A stretch of DNA of 64,000 nucleotides from Candidatus Brocadia sp. (lineage in GTDB: Bacteria; Planctomycetota; Brocadiia; Brocadiales; Brocadiaceae). Every line of letters starts with the position of its first letter. Within the stretch, counting starts at the first letter, position 1. This document shows, in pieces, positions 39,538-48,149 of the stretch. A program made the position numbers and the translations under genes. The stretch is taken from the NCBI GenBank assembly GCA_021646415.1, contig SOEU01000003.1, positions 62,001-126,000 of the forward strand. Reading direction: 5' to 3'. A model generated the notes under the pieces. It was given only the letters and a program-made list of their open reading frames with translations. It was not told the origin of the DNA and made no database searches.

Positions 39538-40968
39538 ATTCCCTTTCGTTGAGGTGTCTCTTTATAAAGCTGCGTTCATTCGTATTTAAGTCATAAGCTT
39601 TAGCCACTAAAACATTCAATTCTTTAAGCAGTTTTTCTCTCTTTGCTTCTTCTGTTGTTTGAATTTCTTTTGCAATATCTGCAATTTTATAATTATATTT
39701 ACCCGTTGGCATAGGAAGAAGATTTAACTCTGTCGCCGAAACCTGAGTATTGCCATTCATGGCACGAAAAAAGAACTCAACAACCTCTGAGTTTAGAATA
39801 CCGAGAATAAAGTAAATGTCTGTTTCAGAATTTTTTATTACGAGTTGAATAACATTCAAATGGTTTTCAACAAAATATCCATTGCGCTCTATTTTGCAAA
39901 ATTCCTCAGGTATACAGGCTACAATGCGTGAAGGCTGCTCGTCCGCAGTGACATGTTGAACAAGAATACATGGGCCTTTAACAACAAGGCATTCTGTTTT
40001 TGAATTGAGTTTCAAAAAACAAGGTCTTGCCATTCCCATTCTGTTAAAAGAGAAGCTGAACTTTCCGACATCTGTTGCCCATACCAATGGTAAAGTACCA
40101 GACTTTTCTGTTGTTGCCAGTAATGGCTTAACTCTGTTCCAGACAATTTGTCCTGTTTTTGCACGGCAGTTAATTTCATGACCTGACAACAGTGGATGTT
40201 CCTTAATTATTCGGTCGATGATGACATATGTCTCTGAAGTGTTGGCAACAAACCATACGGTTGTGCCATTAAGCCGCTGGATTACTCTGTCTCTATCGAC
40301 ACTAATTTCTGCATGACGATTTTCCATATCTTTCAGTGATTTGATGAAAGAGATCATAACTTTTTCTCTACTCTGCTTATCTCGTTTCAGTGATAGAATC
40401 ATTGTGCCATGCAATACATTATCAAATACTTTTTTCCGATCGGAGATGTAAACCACTTCCTTAATTGATGTGTTTCTTTCTATGAATTCCCTAAGATTTT
40501 TAAAGTAAAGTCCTGAAAGCATGGAACGGGGAATTATGAAACCTAATCTCCCATTTGCCTTCAACATCTCAATTCCTGCATGAATGAAAGGGCCATAGGC
40601 ATTGGGATGTCCGTAAATAGATTCTGCAAAAGCATTTTTTATGCCTTGATCGAGTTTCCTTATTTTGTAATAAGGCGGGTTGCCTACAACAAAATCGAAT
40701 TGGCATTCCAAAGATATATTCAATCCGTCATAAAACTGTGGAGTGTCTTTTCCTTTTAAAGCCATTAACCGCAAAGTATCGGCACAATAAACAGGCAATG
40801 GTTTTAATCTGGAAATGCCGTTTATCGAAACAAAATCAAGGATCGGTGGGGCAAGCAGCATTGCGAGATTTAGCCGGGCAAAAAACACGCTTTTGGGTCA
40901 ACATCTATCCCCTTATAGCCGAAATGACCATCGAGAGCAAGGCATTTCGATAGTTTGAGTCTTCTCAT
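39518..40968 (-). pseudogene. BsuBI/PstI-type DNA adenine methyltransferase, N-terminally short and frameshifted
   Basis: The main frame (40888-39518, 456 residues) contains the N6-adenine methyltransferase motif NPPY (FDFVVGNPPYYKIRKL) and a long target-recognition half. It lacks a proper start. In the -1 frame an ATG at 40968 encodes GHFGYKGIDVDPKAC, the SAM-binding motif I region, and one extra T in the T6 run (40880-40885) would join PKAC to FFARLNLAMLL. Even when joined, the N-terminus is shorter than expected for the family (about 30 residues before motif I). So the methylase is probably dead, matching the broken nuclease. Confidence 0.78.
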
Positions 40969-41141
40969 TACAACACTGCTTTGTTATTCCACGGAATCAG
41001 TCCTTTTATCCTCTGGGTTCTTGTGAAATCAGGAATGGCATTTTCATCTCCCCTTGTGCAGATTGGACAACATGTGTGTTTCGTTTTTTCTCAATGAACG
41101 CAAATTATTTATCCGTATCCTCCCTGCAAACCGGTAGCAGT

Positions 41142-42365
41142 TTAGTATTGCCGGGTTGCCTCGGTTTCTTTTATGGGGCGCTGGAATTGATCGCTCCCAA
41201 GTTCAGCAGAAAAGCGCACATCGCCGGATGCAATGGATTTGACAACAATTTGCCATTTGGCTGTGTCCTTCGGGGATAGCGTGGCCAGTGGATCAGTCGT
41301 AATGGTATTTCCGTTCGCCTGGCCATTCGTAGCGCCGCCGCACGATACGAATTGCTGGCTGGGTTCGAGTGTGCAAACGATTTTTACGTTGGTGAGCGTG
41401 GTCGAACCCTGATTAATCACGCGAAGTTCGTAGGTGTCTTGCTGGCCGACTTCAATGGGGTCCTCAAGGTCAATAACTTCAAAAAGAACCGCCGGTATGC
41501 CGGAGACGCGGGTGTTGCACCATGTTTCCACCGGCTGGGCGACAACGCCACGCGCGGAGGATTCAAACGTCAGGGAACCGGATTGCTGCACATTGAAGTT
41601 TGCGCAGAGTTGTTTGCTCGACCCGGGGGGAAGGTTTGAGATGCGCCAGACCACGCGGCGCGCGGCTGCGTTGGTTTCGCCGGTTGATCTGACAAATATC
41701 GCACCAGTGGGAACCGGCAGCTTAACGGTGACTAACTCGTCCGGTGCATCACCGATATTCTTTACCGTCAGACAAACTTTTACCGGACGGCTAACAGAAA
41801 CAGCGTCCGGTGCGTTGCACTCGATTGTCAGGACTGGAGCGCGCGGGTCCGGGCCAAGGTCTTCGACCCAGAAATTGCAACAGAGCTTAGGCGTTACACA
41901 ACGGTAAAGACGGCCTTTTGAATAAAAAGAGAATTCATATGCGTCGATTGGCTCATTGCCCATCCATAGTACGTCACGGTGCAGAATTAATTTGCCGTTC
42001 TTGCGGGCAGACATAGCAGGCAAACGGGCACCGATGGGTATCTGCAACGGCGTAATCGGCGCGGTTGCTGCAGCACGGTAAAAATCCTCAATGTCACCCT
42101 GCCAGCCGTCACATAGGTTTACAATAACGGCAACATCGGCCTTGAGCTCTTCCGAGGAAAACCGGTCACGCAGGTCCTCCGGGGTGTGGATTGGGTCGGC
42201 AAAACGTGTGGTGGGATGTCCCAATCGGCGCGCAATGTGTTGAGCATAAAGTGACGAGGATAACACTATAATCAACACTATCAATGAGAAAATGTATATG
42301 AACAGCTTCTTGAGCAGAAAAATCTGCTGTTGACTTGGGTGCATTCCCAATTTTTTGCAAATCAT
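41142..42365 (-). CDS. Secreted protein with DUF11-like repeat domains
   Basis: A 407-residue protein. Residues about 15-42 form a signal peptide or anchor (FIYIFSLIVLIIVLSSSLYAQ). Residues about 170-290 and 290-400 are two immunoglobulin-like repeats (VSVSRPVKVCLTVKNIGDAPDELVTVKLPVPTGAIF; IEVGQQDTYELRVINQGSTTLTNVKIVC) of the DUF11 / OmcB-like conserved-repeat type found in cell-envelope proteins. Several Cys residues could pair outside the cytoplasm. The coding sequence is clearly richer in G+C than its neighbours. No partner gene is obvious. The long frame on the opposite strand at 41434-41907 is a shadow of this composition. Confidence 0.7.
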   Translation of the reverse strand: MICKKLGMHPSQQQIFLLKKLFIYIFSLIVLIIVLSSSLYAQHIARRLGHPTTRFADPIHTPEDLRDRFSSEELKADVAVIVNLCDGWQGDIEDFYRAAATAPITPLQIPIGARLPAMSARKNGKLILHRDVLWMGNEPIDAYEFSFYSKGRLYRCVTPKLCCNFWVEDLGPDPRAPVLTIECNAPDAVSVSRPVKVCLTVKNIGDAPDELVTVKLPVPTGAIFVRSTGETNAAARRVVWRISNLPPGSSKQLCANFNVQQSGSLTFESSARGVVAQPVETWCNTRVSGIPAVLFEVIDLEDPIEVGQQDTYELRVINQGSTTLTNVKIVCTLEPSQQFVSCGGATNGQANGNTITTDPLATLSPKDTAKWQIVVKSIASGDVRFSAELGSDQFQRPIKETEATRQY

Positions 42366-42498
42366 AATTTAGAGTGATTTTATCTGAATGGTTTGGGTAT
42401 TGTTATGTGTCCCTTTTTCGTTATCGTTGCCATAATCTTATCTCTGTAGTTAGTATTACCTGAATTATAGTTTTACTTATCGAAAAGTCAACCATCAG

Positions 42499-43368
42499 TT
42501 ACATTTCCGGCAGGAGGATGCTGATCTGGGCACCGGGGAAATGCGTGAGATTGAGTTCTTTCTCTTTCCCCCATGCCCATTGAGGAATTATGGAGAGTCT
42601 TGCAGTTCCTGAGCGGATGGAGAGTTTGCCGTCCCACTGGTTGATAAAACGCCTTACAGCGGCAAGGCCGTGACCTCTTCCTTTTTCTGCGTGTCGTGAT
42701 GCGCCATGAAGCAAGGCCTTTCCAATGGCACCAAGGTCATCTTTTAATGAAAACCTCTCAGACAGGGACATCCGAAAGCCTACCCCAAGGTCCATAACGG
42801 CAATTTTTACCACATTCTTATTGATATTCTGGAAATGATACTTCTGGATACCCACAAACCCTTTATTTTCACTATGCTCAATGATATTCTGACACACCTC
42901 AGAAAGAGCAACGATGAAGCCATTTATTGCCCTTTCATCATAGTGGAGATGTCTGGCAAGGATTGCATGAGCTCGGTCTTTCACCTTCCCAACGATGAAA
43001 TGAATGTCGTCTGACTTTTTTATGGGTGTGATTTCAAGGAGGACATCAGTGTAAGAACTTCTCAGGTATTTTTCTGATATCTGCGGTTTAGACGGCTTAA
43101 GCGTGAAATAATCACCAGCAAATCTGAAGAAATCCATCCGTTCAAGGTATTTGATGACTTCTTCTGATTTTGGAAGACGCAAGATTTTTTGAATACTATC
43201 TCTTTTGAGAAGTTCTCCCAACTCGAGAAGGCCAACCATACCGTAGGGATCTATAAAGGTTACTTCCTGAAGGTCGATTTCCTGCGATTCATCAATACTA
43301 TGCAGAGCCTGTTCGAAGGTATCTTCTGTTATGAGTGACAAGGGTAGAGAGGTATTTATCTGCCTCAT
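42499..43368 (-). CDS. STAS-like / histidine-kinase-type ATPase regulator
   Basis: A 289-residue soluble protein. Residues about 1-95 resemble a STAS-like fold (EIDLQEVTFIDPYGMVGLLELGELL). Residues about 140-285 form a GHKL ATPase of the anti-sigma type: N-box VALSEVCQNIIEHSENKG, G1 box VMDLGVGFRMSL, G2 box GRGHGLAAVRRF. Such fusions act in partner-switching control of sigma factors or of signalling enzymes. No phosphatase or sigma factor is nearby, so the target is unknown. It lies 28 bp downstream of tatC in the same direction. Confidence 0.8.
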   Translation of the reverse strand: MRQINTSLPLSLITEDTFEQALHSIDESQEIDLQEVTFIDPYGMVGLLELGELLKRDSIQKILRLPKSEEVIKYLERMDFFRFAGDYFTLKPSKPQISEKYLRSSYTDVLLEITPIKKSDDIHFIVGKVKDRAHAILARHLHYDERAINGFIVALSEVCQNIIEHSENKGFVGIQKYHFQNINKNVVKIAVMDLGVGFRMSLSERFSLKDDLGAIGKALLHGASRHAEKGRGHGLAAVRRFINQWDGKLSIRSGTARLSIIPQWAWGKEKELNLTHFPGAQISILLPEM

Positions 43369-43396
43369 TATCGTAAATCTTTAAAGCTGACAGACA

Positions 43397-44743
43397 CTAC
43401 TTCATTTCTTTCGATTCGATCAATACACCTTCGGACCAATTGATGATAGCCCCGATGTCAACGGGTTCTCCACCTATAGTCATCTTGTGTTGTCGTCCTT
43501 CCAACAACTTTTTCTCTTCGCCCTCTAATAATAATGTAGCATCACCCTTTACAGCCGTCACGATGGTAACAAAATCCCTTGCCTGGATATTCAAAGTACC
43601 TTTATTTGTTCTAATCCGTCCATTCGGGGTGTCAATTTCTAATGGCACTTCTGATTCCTTTACAGAGATGAGGACCTGACCGGATTTCAGCTGTATCTTC
43701 AACGGATCGATAAAATGCACTTCGGTATTTGAGTCCATACCCAGATCGATACCTTTCTTTGTGGATAAGGCAGTCCTTCCTTCGCTGCCGGTTTTTAGGG
43801 TAATACCACTCCGGAAAATGGTATGGTTTGATACTTTATTCCATTCCTTACTTTCCGGATACAGAAATTGAATTTCGCCATGCGTTTGTACCAGATTGAT
43901 TTCTCCGCCCTTATGCGTCAAATAAAAAAATACTACAACTACGAGTAACAATCCACACCCAACAATCGAACCTAAATAGATAAATCCCTTCCGTGTGGGT
44001 CTGGCAATAAGTATTCCCAATTCATAGAGAACGATCATGGGAACAGCGGTCATACTTTGGGTAAAAGGGTCTGGCGGCGTGACAATGGCGGCAATAATAA
44101 ATATTACCAGAATGGCATACTTTCGCCACTTTATAAACTTATCCGGCGTAATAAATCCGATCTTGGAAAGGAGCAGCATAACGAGCGGTAACTGGAATAC
44201 CAATCCCAACGCCACGGTCAGCAGGAAAACAAATGAGACGTAATCCTTCATGGTGATGATGGGTTGAATACCCGGACCAAGGATACCGATCAGGAATTGC
44301 AGACCAAAAGGGATGAGCAAAAAATACCCGAAGAGCCCCCCAACCACAAATGCCACATACGAGACAGGGAGAAATAAAAGCACATACCTCTGCTCTTTTT
44401 TATAGAGTCCTACGCTCACAAATTTCCATATCTGGTAAATAACAAAAGGATAGGCCAGGAAAACTGATGTTATAAAACACAGTTTCATGTAGGCATAGAA
44501 ACCCTCCTGGTAACTCAGTACCTGCAACTCAGTTGACAAACCGACCTTTTCCATGGCAAACTTATGGGGTCTTTTCGCCATATCCAGTATCTGTACCTTG
44601 AAAAACCAGCACAAGATGAAACAAAGAACAATGGCGATAATGGAATAGACAACCCGCCGCCGCAACTCTTCCAGATGTGCACCTAATGACATCCGGATAT
44701 TTTCAATTTCACTTGTTACTTCGTCTGTCTCTGTCTTTTCCAC
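43397..44743 (-). CDS. tatC: TatC translocase subunit with C-terminal FecR-like domain
   Basis: A 448-residue membrane protein. Residues about 18-265 are TatC: the start SLGAHLEELRRRVVYSI is the conserved signal-binding region, followed by six membrane segments, including AYPFVIYQIWKFVSVGL and VTPPDPFTQSMTAVPMIVLYELGI. TatC proteins usually stop at about 250 residues. Here an extra membrane segment (about 255-275) leads to a FecR-like domain (about 280-400: IFRSGITLKTGSEGRTALST; VPLEIDTPNGRIRTNKGTLNIQ). With the expected topology that domain would lie outside the cytoplasm. TatC forms the Tat receptor for folded proteins; the added domain could sense a ligand or envelope state. The integrated element sits 95 bp upstream. 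Confidence 0.9.
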   Translation of the reverse strand: MEKTETDEVTSEIENIRMSLGAHLEELRRRVVYSIIAIVLCFILCWFFKVQILDMAKRPHKFAMEKVGLSTELQVLSYQEGFYAYMKLCFITSVFLAYPFVIYQIWKFVSVGLYKKEQRYVLLFLPVSYVAFVVGGLFGYFLLIPFGLQFLIGILGPGIQPIITMKDYVSFVFLLTVALGLVFQLPLVMLLLSKIGFITPDKFIKWRKYAILVIFIIAAIVTPPDPFTQSMTAVPMIVLYELGILIARPTRKGFIYLGSIVGCGLLLVVVVFFYLTHKGGEINLVQTHGEIQFLYPESKEWNKVSNHTIFRSGITLKTGSEGRTALSTKKGIDLGMDSNTEVHFIDPLKIQLKSGQVLISVKESEVPLEIDTPNGRIRTNKGTLNIQARDFVTIVTAVKGDATLLLEGEEKKLLEGRQHKMTIGGEPVDIGAIINWSEGVLIESKEMK

Positions 44744-44837
44744 ACCAGGTCCTCATTGGATTTTATCGATTTCACACTTATTATCTTTGATAACCACGAC
44801 AAAAAATAAAGATTTTATAATACAACCCTCTCCTTGA

Positions 44838-44858
44838 AATTACAAGAAACAATTCATC
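44838..44858 (+). repeat. Left attachment repeat (attL)
   Basis: These 21 bp (ATTACAAGAAACAATTCATC preceded by A) recur exactly at 55672-55692 in the same orientation. Sequence outside the pair is unrelated. It lies 104 bp from the integrase stop and 95 bp from the tatC start. Confidence 0.85.
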
Positions 44859-44937
44859 CATTTTGCCCATATACGCCTTGCAACCCTTAAATATACTGGC
44901 AATACAAGGGTATTGAGTAACACAGTAAAAACCAATT

Positions 44938-44957
44938 GCCGTACTCCTGACCGTACC
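44938..44957 (+). repeat. CGTAC-rich arm site, left end
   Basis: GCCGTACTCCTGACCGTACC, about 80 bp inside attL. A copy with 18 of 20 matching bases is 125 bp inside attR at 55528-55547. Each contains two CCGTAC units 11 bp apart. Likely binding site for integrase or excisionase. Confidence 0.6.
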
Positions 44958-44961
44958 TTTT

Positions 44962-46116
44962 TCATTGTGCTATAGCCAAGACATGGTCTGTCAATGCCTG
45001 GATAGCCTGTTGCTTGTTGCTTAGGCCTGTATGTGAATACTTCTGCAACATCGACAAGCTTGAATGTCCCGTCATTCCTTGCACTACTACTGCACCAATA
45101 CCAAGTTCGCCTTGAAGTAGACTGGCAAAGGTGTGTCTTAGGTTATGGAAGGTGAAGCCTTGAATGCCTAAGCTTTTAAACAGCTTACTGAAATGGTCAC
45201 TATGTTCAGCGGTAACAGCATGGGTTAACGTCCTGCACTCAAATACCTTGTCATTATCCGAATTGTTTTCCTTCCATTGCAACAACTCCCCTGACAGATA
45301 TTCCGACATGGGTATTGACACAAGTTTGCCGGTCTTATGACTGGAAGTTATCAACCCTTTGCCAAAGTCTATATCCTGCCATGACAAGCTTAATACCCCG
45401 CCCAGGCGTAACCCGGTAAGGAGTCCCACCAGCACCATGAGACGATCTTTACCTTGCAGTTTGTCAAGCAATAAGGCTATTTCCCCGGAAGTTAACACCC
45501 GGTCTTTAGTCTGTGTCACCTTCAACCGTTTAATACCCTGGCATGGGTTCTGATCAACAATGCCAGCGCTTATGGCAGTATTGAAAACATGTCCTAAAAT
45601 AGCAATATCCACATTGATACTACTGTCTTTAACGCCGCCCCTTTCTTTGCGGTTAATCCTGTATTTCTCGATAATAAACGGTGTAATCTTATCCAGTGGG
45701 TAATCCCCTAAGAATTTCACCAAAGCATTTACTGCCCTTTGCTTCATTGCCAGTGTGTTGCCCTTTGCCTCTTTGTATAACTCCAGGTATGTTTTGGAAT
45801 ATACCTTTAGACTGGGAATCTGTTTCTTTCTTGGTAATTGCAATTTGCCCCTCTCCCTATCACCGATAAGCAGCATCAGCCTTTTCATGGCATCTTTCCG
45901 ACTTCTAATGTCCCGAAAGCTAACTGACACCCACCGTTTTCTGTCATCAAACAGTTCTATTAACCACCGCCCGCACTTCGGAGTATCTCCGTTTTTCTTT
46001 GCGGGTAAATCTGTTGGGCAATAATCTCCACGCTTGCCGTCACAGGAAATTTCTTTACCCCCGGCATCCTGGATTTTACACTTATCCGGATAATACTTTT
46101 TCCACCTTACCGCCAT
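44962..46116 (-). CDS. Tyrosine-type site-specific integrase
   Basis: A 384-residue recombinase from an ATG at 46116 (MAVRWKKYY), chosen because AAGGACGG lies about 10 bp upstream; a start at 46155 would add 13 residues. The N-terminal region has a Cys-containing arm-binding segment, then a core-binding domain (about 110-195) and a catalytic domain with the Arg in TGLRLGG, Lys in SSHKTGK, the HxxR box HNLRHTFASLL, a His in GHSSLSMLQKYSH, and the nucleophile Tyr in that last motif. It sits at the left end of the element, directly inside the attachment repeat, and should drive integration and, with the small DNA-binding protein at 48150, excision. Confidence 0.93.
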   Translation of the reverse strand: MAVRWKKYYPDKCKIQDAGGKEISCDGKRGDYCPTDLPAKKNGDTPKCGRWLIELFDDRKRWVSVSFRDIRSRKDAMKRLMLLIGDRERGKLQLPRKKQIPSLKVYSKTYLELYKEAKGNTLAMKQRAVNALVKFLGDYPLDKITPFIIEKYRINRKERGGVKDSSINVDIAILGHVFNTAISAGIVDQNPCQGIKRLKVTQTKDRVLTSGEIALLLDKLQGKDRLMVLVGLLTGLRLGGVLSLSWQDIDFGKGLITSSHKTGKLVSIPMSEYLSGELLQWKENNSDNDKVFECRTLTHAVTAEHSDHFSKLFKSLGIQGFTFHNLRHTFASLLQGELGIGAVVVQGMTGHSSLSMLQKYSHTGLSNKQQAIQALTDHVLAIAQ

Positions 46117-46251
46117 TTCCGCCGTCCTTTCAGAAATAACAAAGGCAACAAACACCCTGTAGGACGGTACAGGATGCCGTTGCCTTTGATTGCCTGAGTC
46201 TCCCCAAGCAAATATTATTTTGCGTTCCGTCCAACGCCTCTTAAAGAATCT

Positions 46252-46473
46252 TTATTGTGTTGCGCCTTCGGATGCCATTATGCTAGCTACTTTCTCTGCT
46301 ACTTCAGAAACATTCATGTCTTTTATTGCGTCTTCCATTGCGGTTCGGGTTATAATGATACTACCACCACACCTATTCTTACATTTACGCACAAGAATCG
46401 CATCAGCCAATACCGAATAATCCAAATCTCCATAGCACACACTACACTTTACCGCATTACTTGCCTCTAGCAT
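46252..46473 (-). CDS. Small protein with Cys-pair zinc-ribbon-like pattern
   Basis: A 73-residue protein with CSVC near the start and CKNRC about 20 residues later, a spacing that could bind one zinc ion. The C-terminal half is a helix (AMEDAIKDMNVSEVAEKVASIMA). Its ATG overlaps the upstream gene's stop by 7 bp, so the two are coupled. I do not recognise the family. Zinc-ribbon proteins of this size in phage-like elements often regulate transcription, but that is only inference. Confidence 0.6.
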   Translation of the reverse strand: MLEASNAVKCSVCYGDLDYSVLADAILVRKCKNRCGGSIIITRTAMEDAIKDMNVSEVAEKVASIMASEGATQ

Positions 46474-46931
46474 ACAGCACCATCCCTTCTTGGCGCCGTA
46501 GCGAATCTTGGGACCTGATCACTATTCACAAACTCCTTGTCGTCGATAATGTCGCCGATCTCATTAACCTTCCGTAGTGCGTCAGTAAGAAGCCATTCAC
46601 AACCATCCGAGTATTGGTCAATCCTTAACAAGAGAAGGATAAGCTCCCTAAGACATCCAATCCTTGCCCTTACCTCGTCTACTCCATCTCTCACCACACA
46701 ACACCCCTTTCTAAACAAAGAAGGCAACAAATTAACATGTGACAGCATGCTAACTGTTGCCTCCCGTGTGCCCGATTTCTCAGGCATATACCTGTAGGCG
46801 TCTGTCACCGCTACTTTCAACGGCACGTACGGTATCGTACCTTCGGAATCGTTGTCAAGTACTTTTTTTGTTTTCACTGTTTCTTTTTGCTCGTCTGTGG
46901 TATAATATTTTCGCGTATGAATGAGAAACAA
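46467..46931 (-). CDS. Hypothetical protein, start uncertain
   Basis: A 154-residue frame with no recognised motif. Its N-terminal 48 codons overlap a likely promoter region and the divergent gene at 46917, so translation may start at the ATG at 46787 (MPEKSGTREAT), giving 106 residues. The rest is mainly helical (VDEVRARIGCLRELILLLLRIDQYSDGCEWLLTDALRKVNEIGDIIDD). Overlaps the next gene by 7 bp. It is the first gene of a small leftward run that leads towards the integrase. Confidence 0.5.
   Translation of the reverse strand: MFLIHTRKYYTTDEQKETVKTKKVLDNDSEGTIPYVPLKVAVTDAYRYMPEKSGTREATVSMLSHVNLLPSLFRKGCCVVRDGVDEVRARIGCLRELILLLLRIDQYSDGCEWLLTDALRKVNEIGDIIDDKEFVNSDQVPRFATAPRRDGAVC
46827..46858 (-). 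promoter_or_regulatory. Possible leftward promoter with palindromic operator
   Basis: On the minus strand TTGACA (46858-46853) is an exact -35 box; 17-18 bp later a weak -10 overlaps the perfect palindrome GTACG-GTAT-CGTAC (46827-46840). The palindrome shares the CGTAC core with the arm sites near both attachment repeats. This would suit a repressor or excisionase controlling the leftward genes. Confidence 0.4.
46901..46906 (+). promoter_or_regulatory. -10 box for the small rightward genes
   Basis: An exact TATAAT lies 10 bp before the ATG at 46917. The -35 region is poor. With so short a distance the transcript would be almost leaderless. Confidence 0.4.
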
Positions 46932-47099
46932 AGAGAAGATGTTGTTAAATTTCTGTACGACTTAGCAAAGCTTACTTACACAGGTCTTATTATTGGTGGT
47001 ATAATTTCACCAAAAGGACTTCTCTGGTTTCATATACTCTTTGGTGTCTGTGCATCGATAATCTTTTTTGTTGTAGCTTACAAACTTAGAAAGGAATAA
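46917..47099 (+). CDS. Small two-helix membrane protein
   Basis: The frame from ATG 46917 gives 60 residues, MNEKQREDVVKFLYDLAKL followed by two hydrophobic segments (YTGLIIGGIISP; LLWFHILFGVCASIIFFVVAY). A start at 46887 would place the first codons before the TATAAT box, so the internal ATG is chosen. A similar small-membrane-protein family (DUF6722-like) is my best guess. It is on the opposite strand to most of the element's genes, and a second tiny membrane protein follows after 4 bp. Confidence 0.55.
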   Translation: MNEKQREDVVKFLYDLAKLTYTGLIIGGIISPKGLLWFHILFGVCASIIFFVVAYKLRKE

Positions 47100-47103
47100 C
47101 GCT

Positions 47104-47205
47104 ATGGATTCACTTAGCTTACTCTTCATACTGGCAATCGTAATAACGCTTATCGGCTTTGGCATTTATTATTTCCAGGAACGAAAGAAAAAGCATACTC
47201 ATTGA
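47104..47205 (+). CDS. Very small single-pass membrane protein
   Basis: A 33-residue frame, MDSLSLLFILAIVITLIGFG and then YYFQERKKKHTH: one membrane helix followed by a basic tail. AAGGA lies 7 bp before the ATG, and the gene follows the preceding membrane protein after 4 bp. The 100 bp after it hold no further gene. Function unknown; tiny membrane proteins of phages and satellites include holin-like and exclusion proteins, but nothing here proves that. Confidence 0.5.
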   Translation: MDSLSLLFILAIVITLIGFGIYYFQERKKKHTH

Positions 47206-47305
47206 TGCTACCATTGCGCTGATGTCCGCATCATCCAGCATACTGCCCTAATTGCCTCGAAGCCTATTGACCAGATAATGAAATCCGTATATGGGAACAA
47301 CCTCA

Positions 47306-48139
47306 TTAGTTTGCCTCCGAAAAGTTTAGCGTTCTTATGGGTTCGAAATTCGTCCAAAGACATTCGACTGTCTTTGGCTTCGATTCACCTGTTGATTTGT
47401 AGCTACTCTTGAAGCTTGAATACTCATACCGATGCCAGCCCTTATACAATTCATCGTATAAGCCATTCTGGTAGTGTGAGACCATCACTTTGGCTTTTAC
47501 CCCGCTCAAGAGGTTTGCAAGGGTACGGTGGTCTTCCTGGCTAAAGGAATCCTTGCCGTAGTAGTGTTCTGCATTCAAATAGGGAGGATCGCAATAAAAC
47601 AAGGTGGTCTCTGAATCATACCGCTTGATACATTCTGCATAGTCTAAGGACTCGATACAAACATTTCTAAGACGTTCCGCAACCATGCCGAAGGTTTCAA
47701 TTGTATTCCTAAAGCTTATTACTGGATTCCTTCCAGTGGTAGAAGGCATAGCAAACCCACCCCTTAACTGATCGCCACCAAAGCACGTTCGATTAAGATA
47801 AAACCACCACGATGCTTTTTCGGTCTCATCTTCAGGCAAATGCCCTTCCTTCCAGCCTGTTCTTATCTCCCGCCAAAGGCTCCTGGAATATGGCATATGG
47901 TCAAGTATGTCGATAAGACGCTCCCTTGTCTCTGCATTCCGAATAACCTTAAAGAAGCCTACCAAGTGGTTATCAATATCGTTTATAGCCTCAACCCTAC
48001 TTGGTGGCTTGTTAAAGAGTAGATGCCCTGCACCACAAAAGGGTTCAATATAGCAAACATGCTCCGGTATTATCTTGGATAGCCAACCAGCCAGGTATCT
48101 CTTGCCACCCATTCTATTAACACAACTCTTGACTTGCAT
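47306..48139 (-). CDS. D12-class DNA adenine methylase (Dam-like)
   Basis: A 277-residue N6-adenine methyltransferase. The N-terminal SAM-binding region reads NRMGGKRYLAGWLSKIIPEH...YIEPFCGAGHLLFNK; the catalytic motif is TLFYCDPPYLNAEHY (DPPY). Dam-like enzymes of phages methylate a short site to protect from host nucleases or to time replication or packaging. It sits in the leftward run of the element with no cognate endonuclease nearby, so it is an orphan methylase. It lies 10 bp downstream of the AlpA-like gene and should be cotranscribed. Confidence 0.92.
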   Translation of the reverse strand: MQVKSCVNRMGGKRYLAGWLSKIIPEHVCYIEPFCGAGHLLFNKPPSRVEAINDIDNHLVGFFKVIRNAETRERLIDILDHMPYSRSLWREIRTGWKEGHLPEDETEKASWWFYLNRTCFGGDQLRGGFAMPSTTGRNPVISFRNTIETFGMVAERLRNVCIESLDYAECIKRYDSETTLFYCDPPYLNAEHYYGKDSFSQEDHRTLANLLSGVKAKVMVSHYQNGLYDELYKGWHRYEYSSFKSSYKSTGESKPKTVECLWTNFEPIRTLNFSEAN

Positions 48140-48149
48140 TCATACCCCC

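Noticed and set aside
40978-41100. Short minus-strand frame with CCPIC motif upstream of the methyltransferase
   Set aside because: It has no start codon, is interrupted by a stop and ends before the methyltransferase; at most a remnant of another gene, not enough to annotate.
41434-41907. 157-codon plus-strand frame
   Set aside because: It lies wholly opposite the DUF11-like gene, has no ribosome site, and is explained by that gene's high G+C content.
44838-44858. tRNA 3' end as integration site
   Set aside because: Neither flank can be folded into a tRNA by eye, and there is no CCA end; the site is in the leader upstream of tatC.
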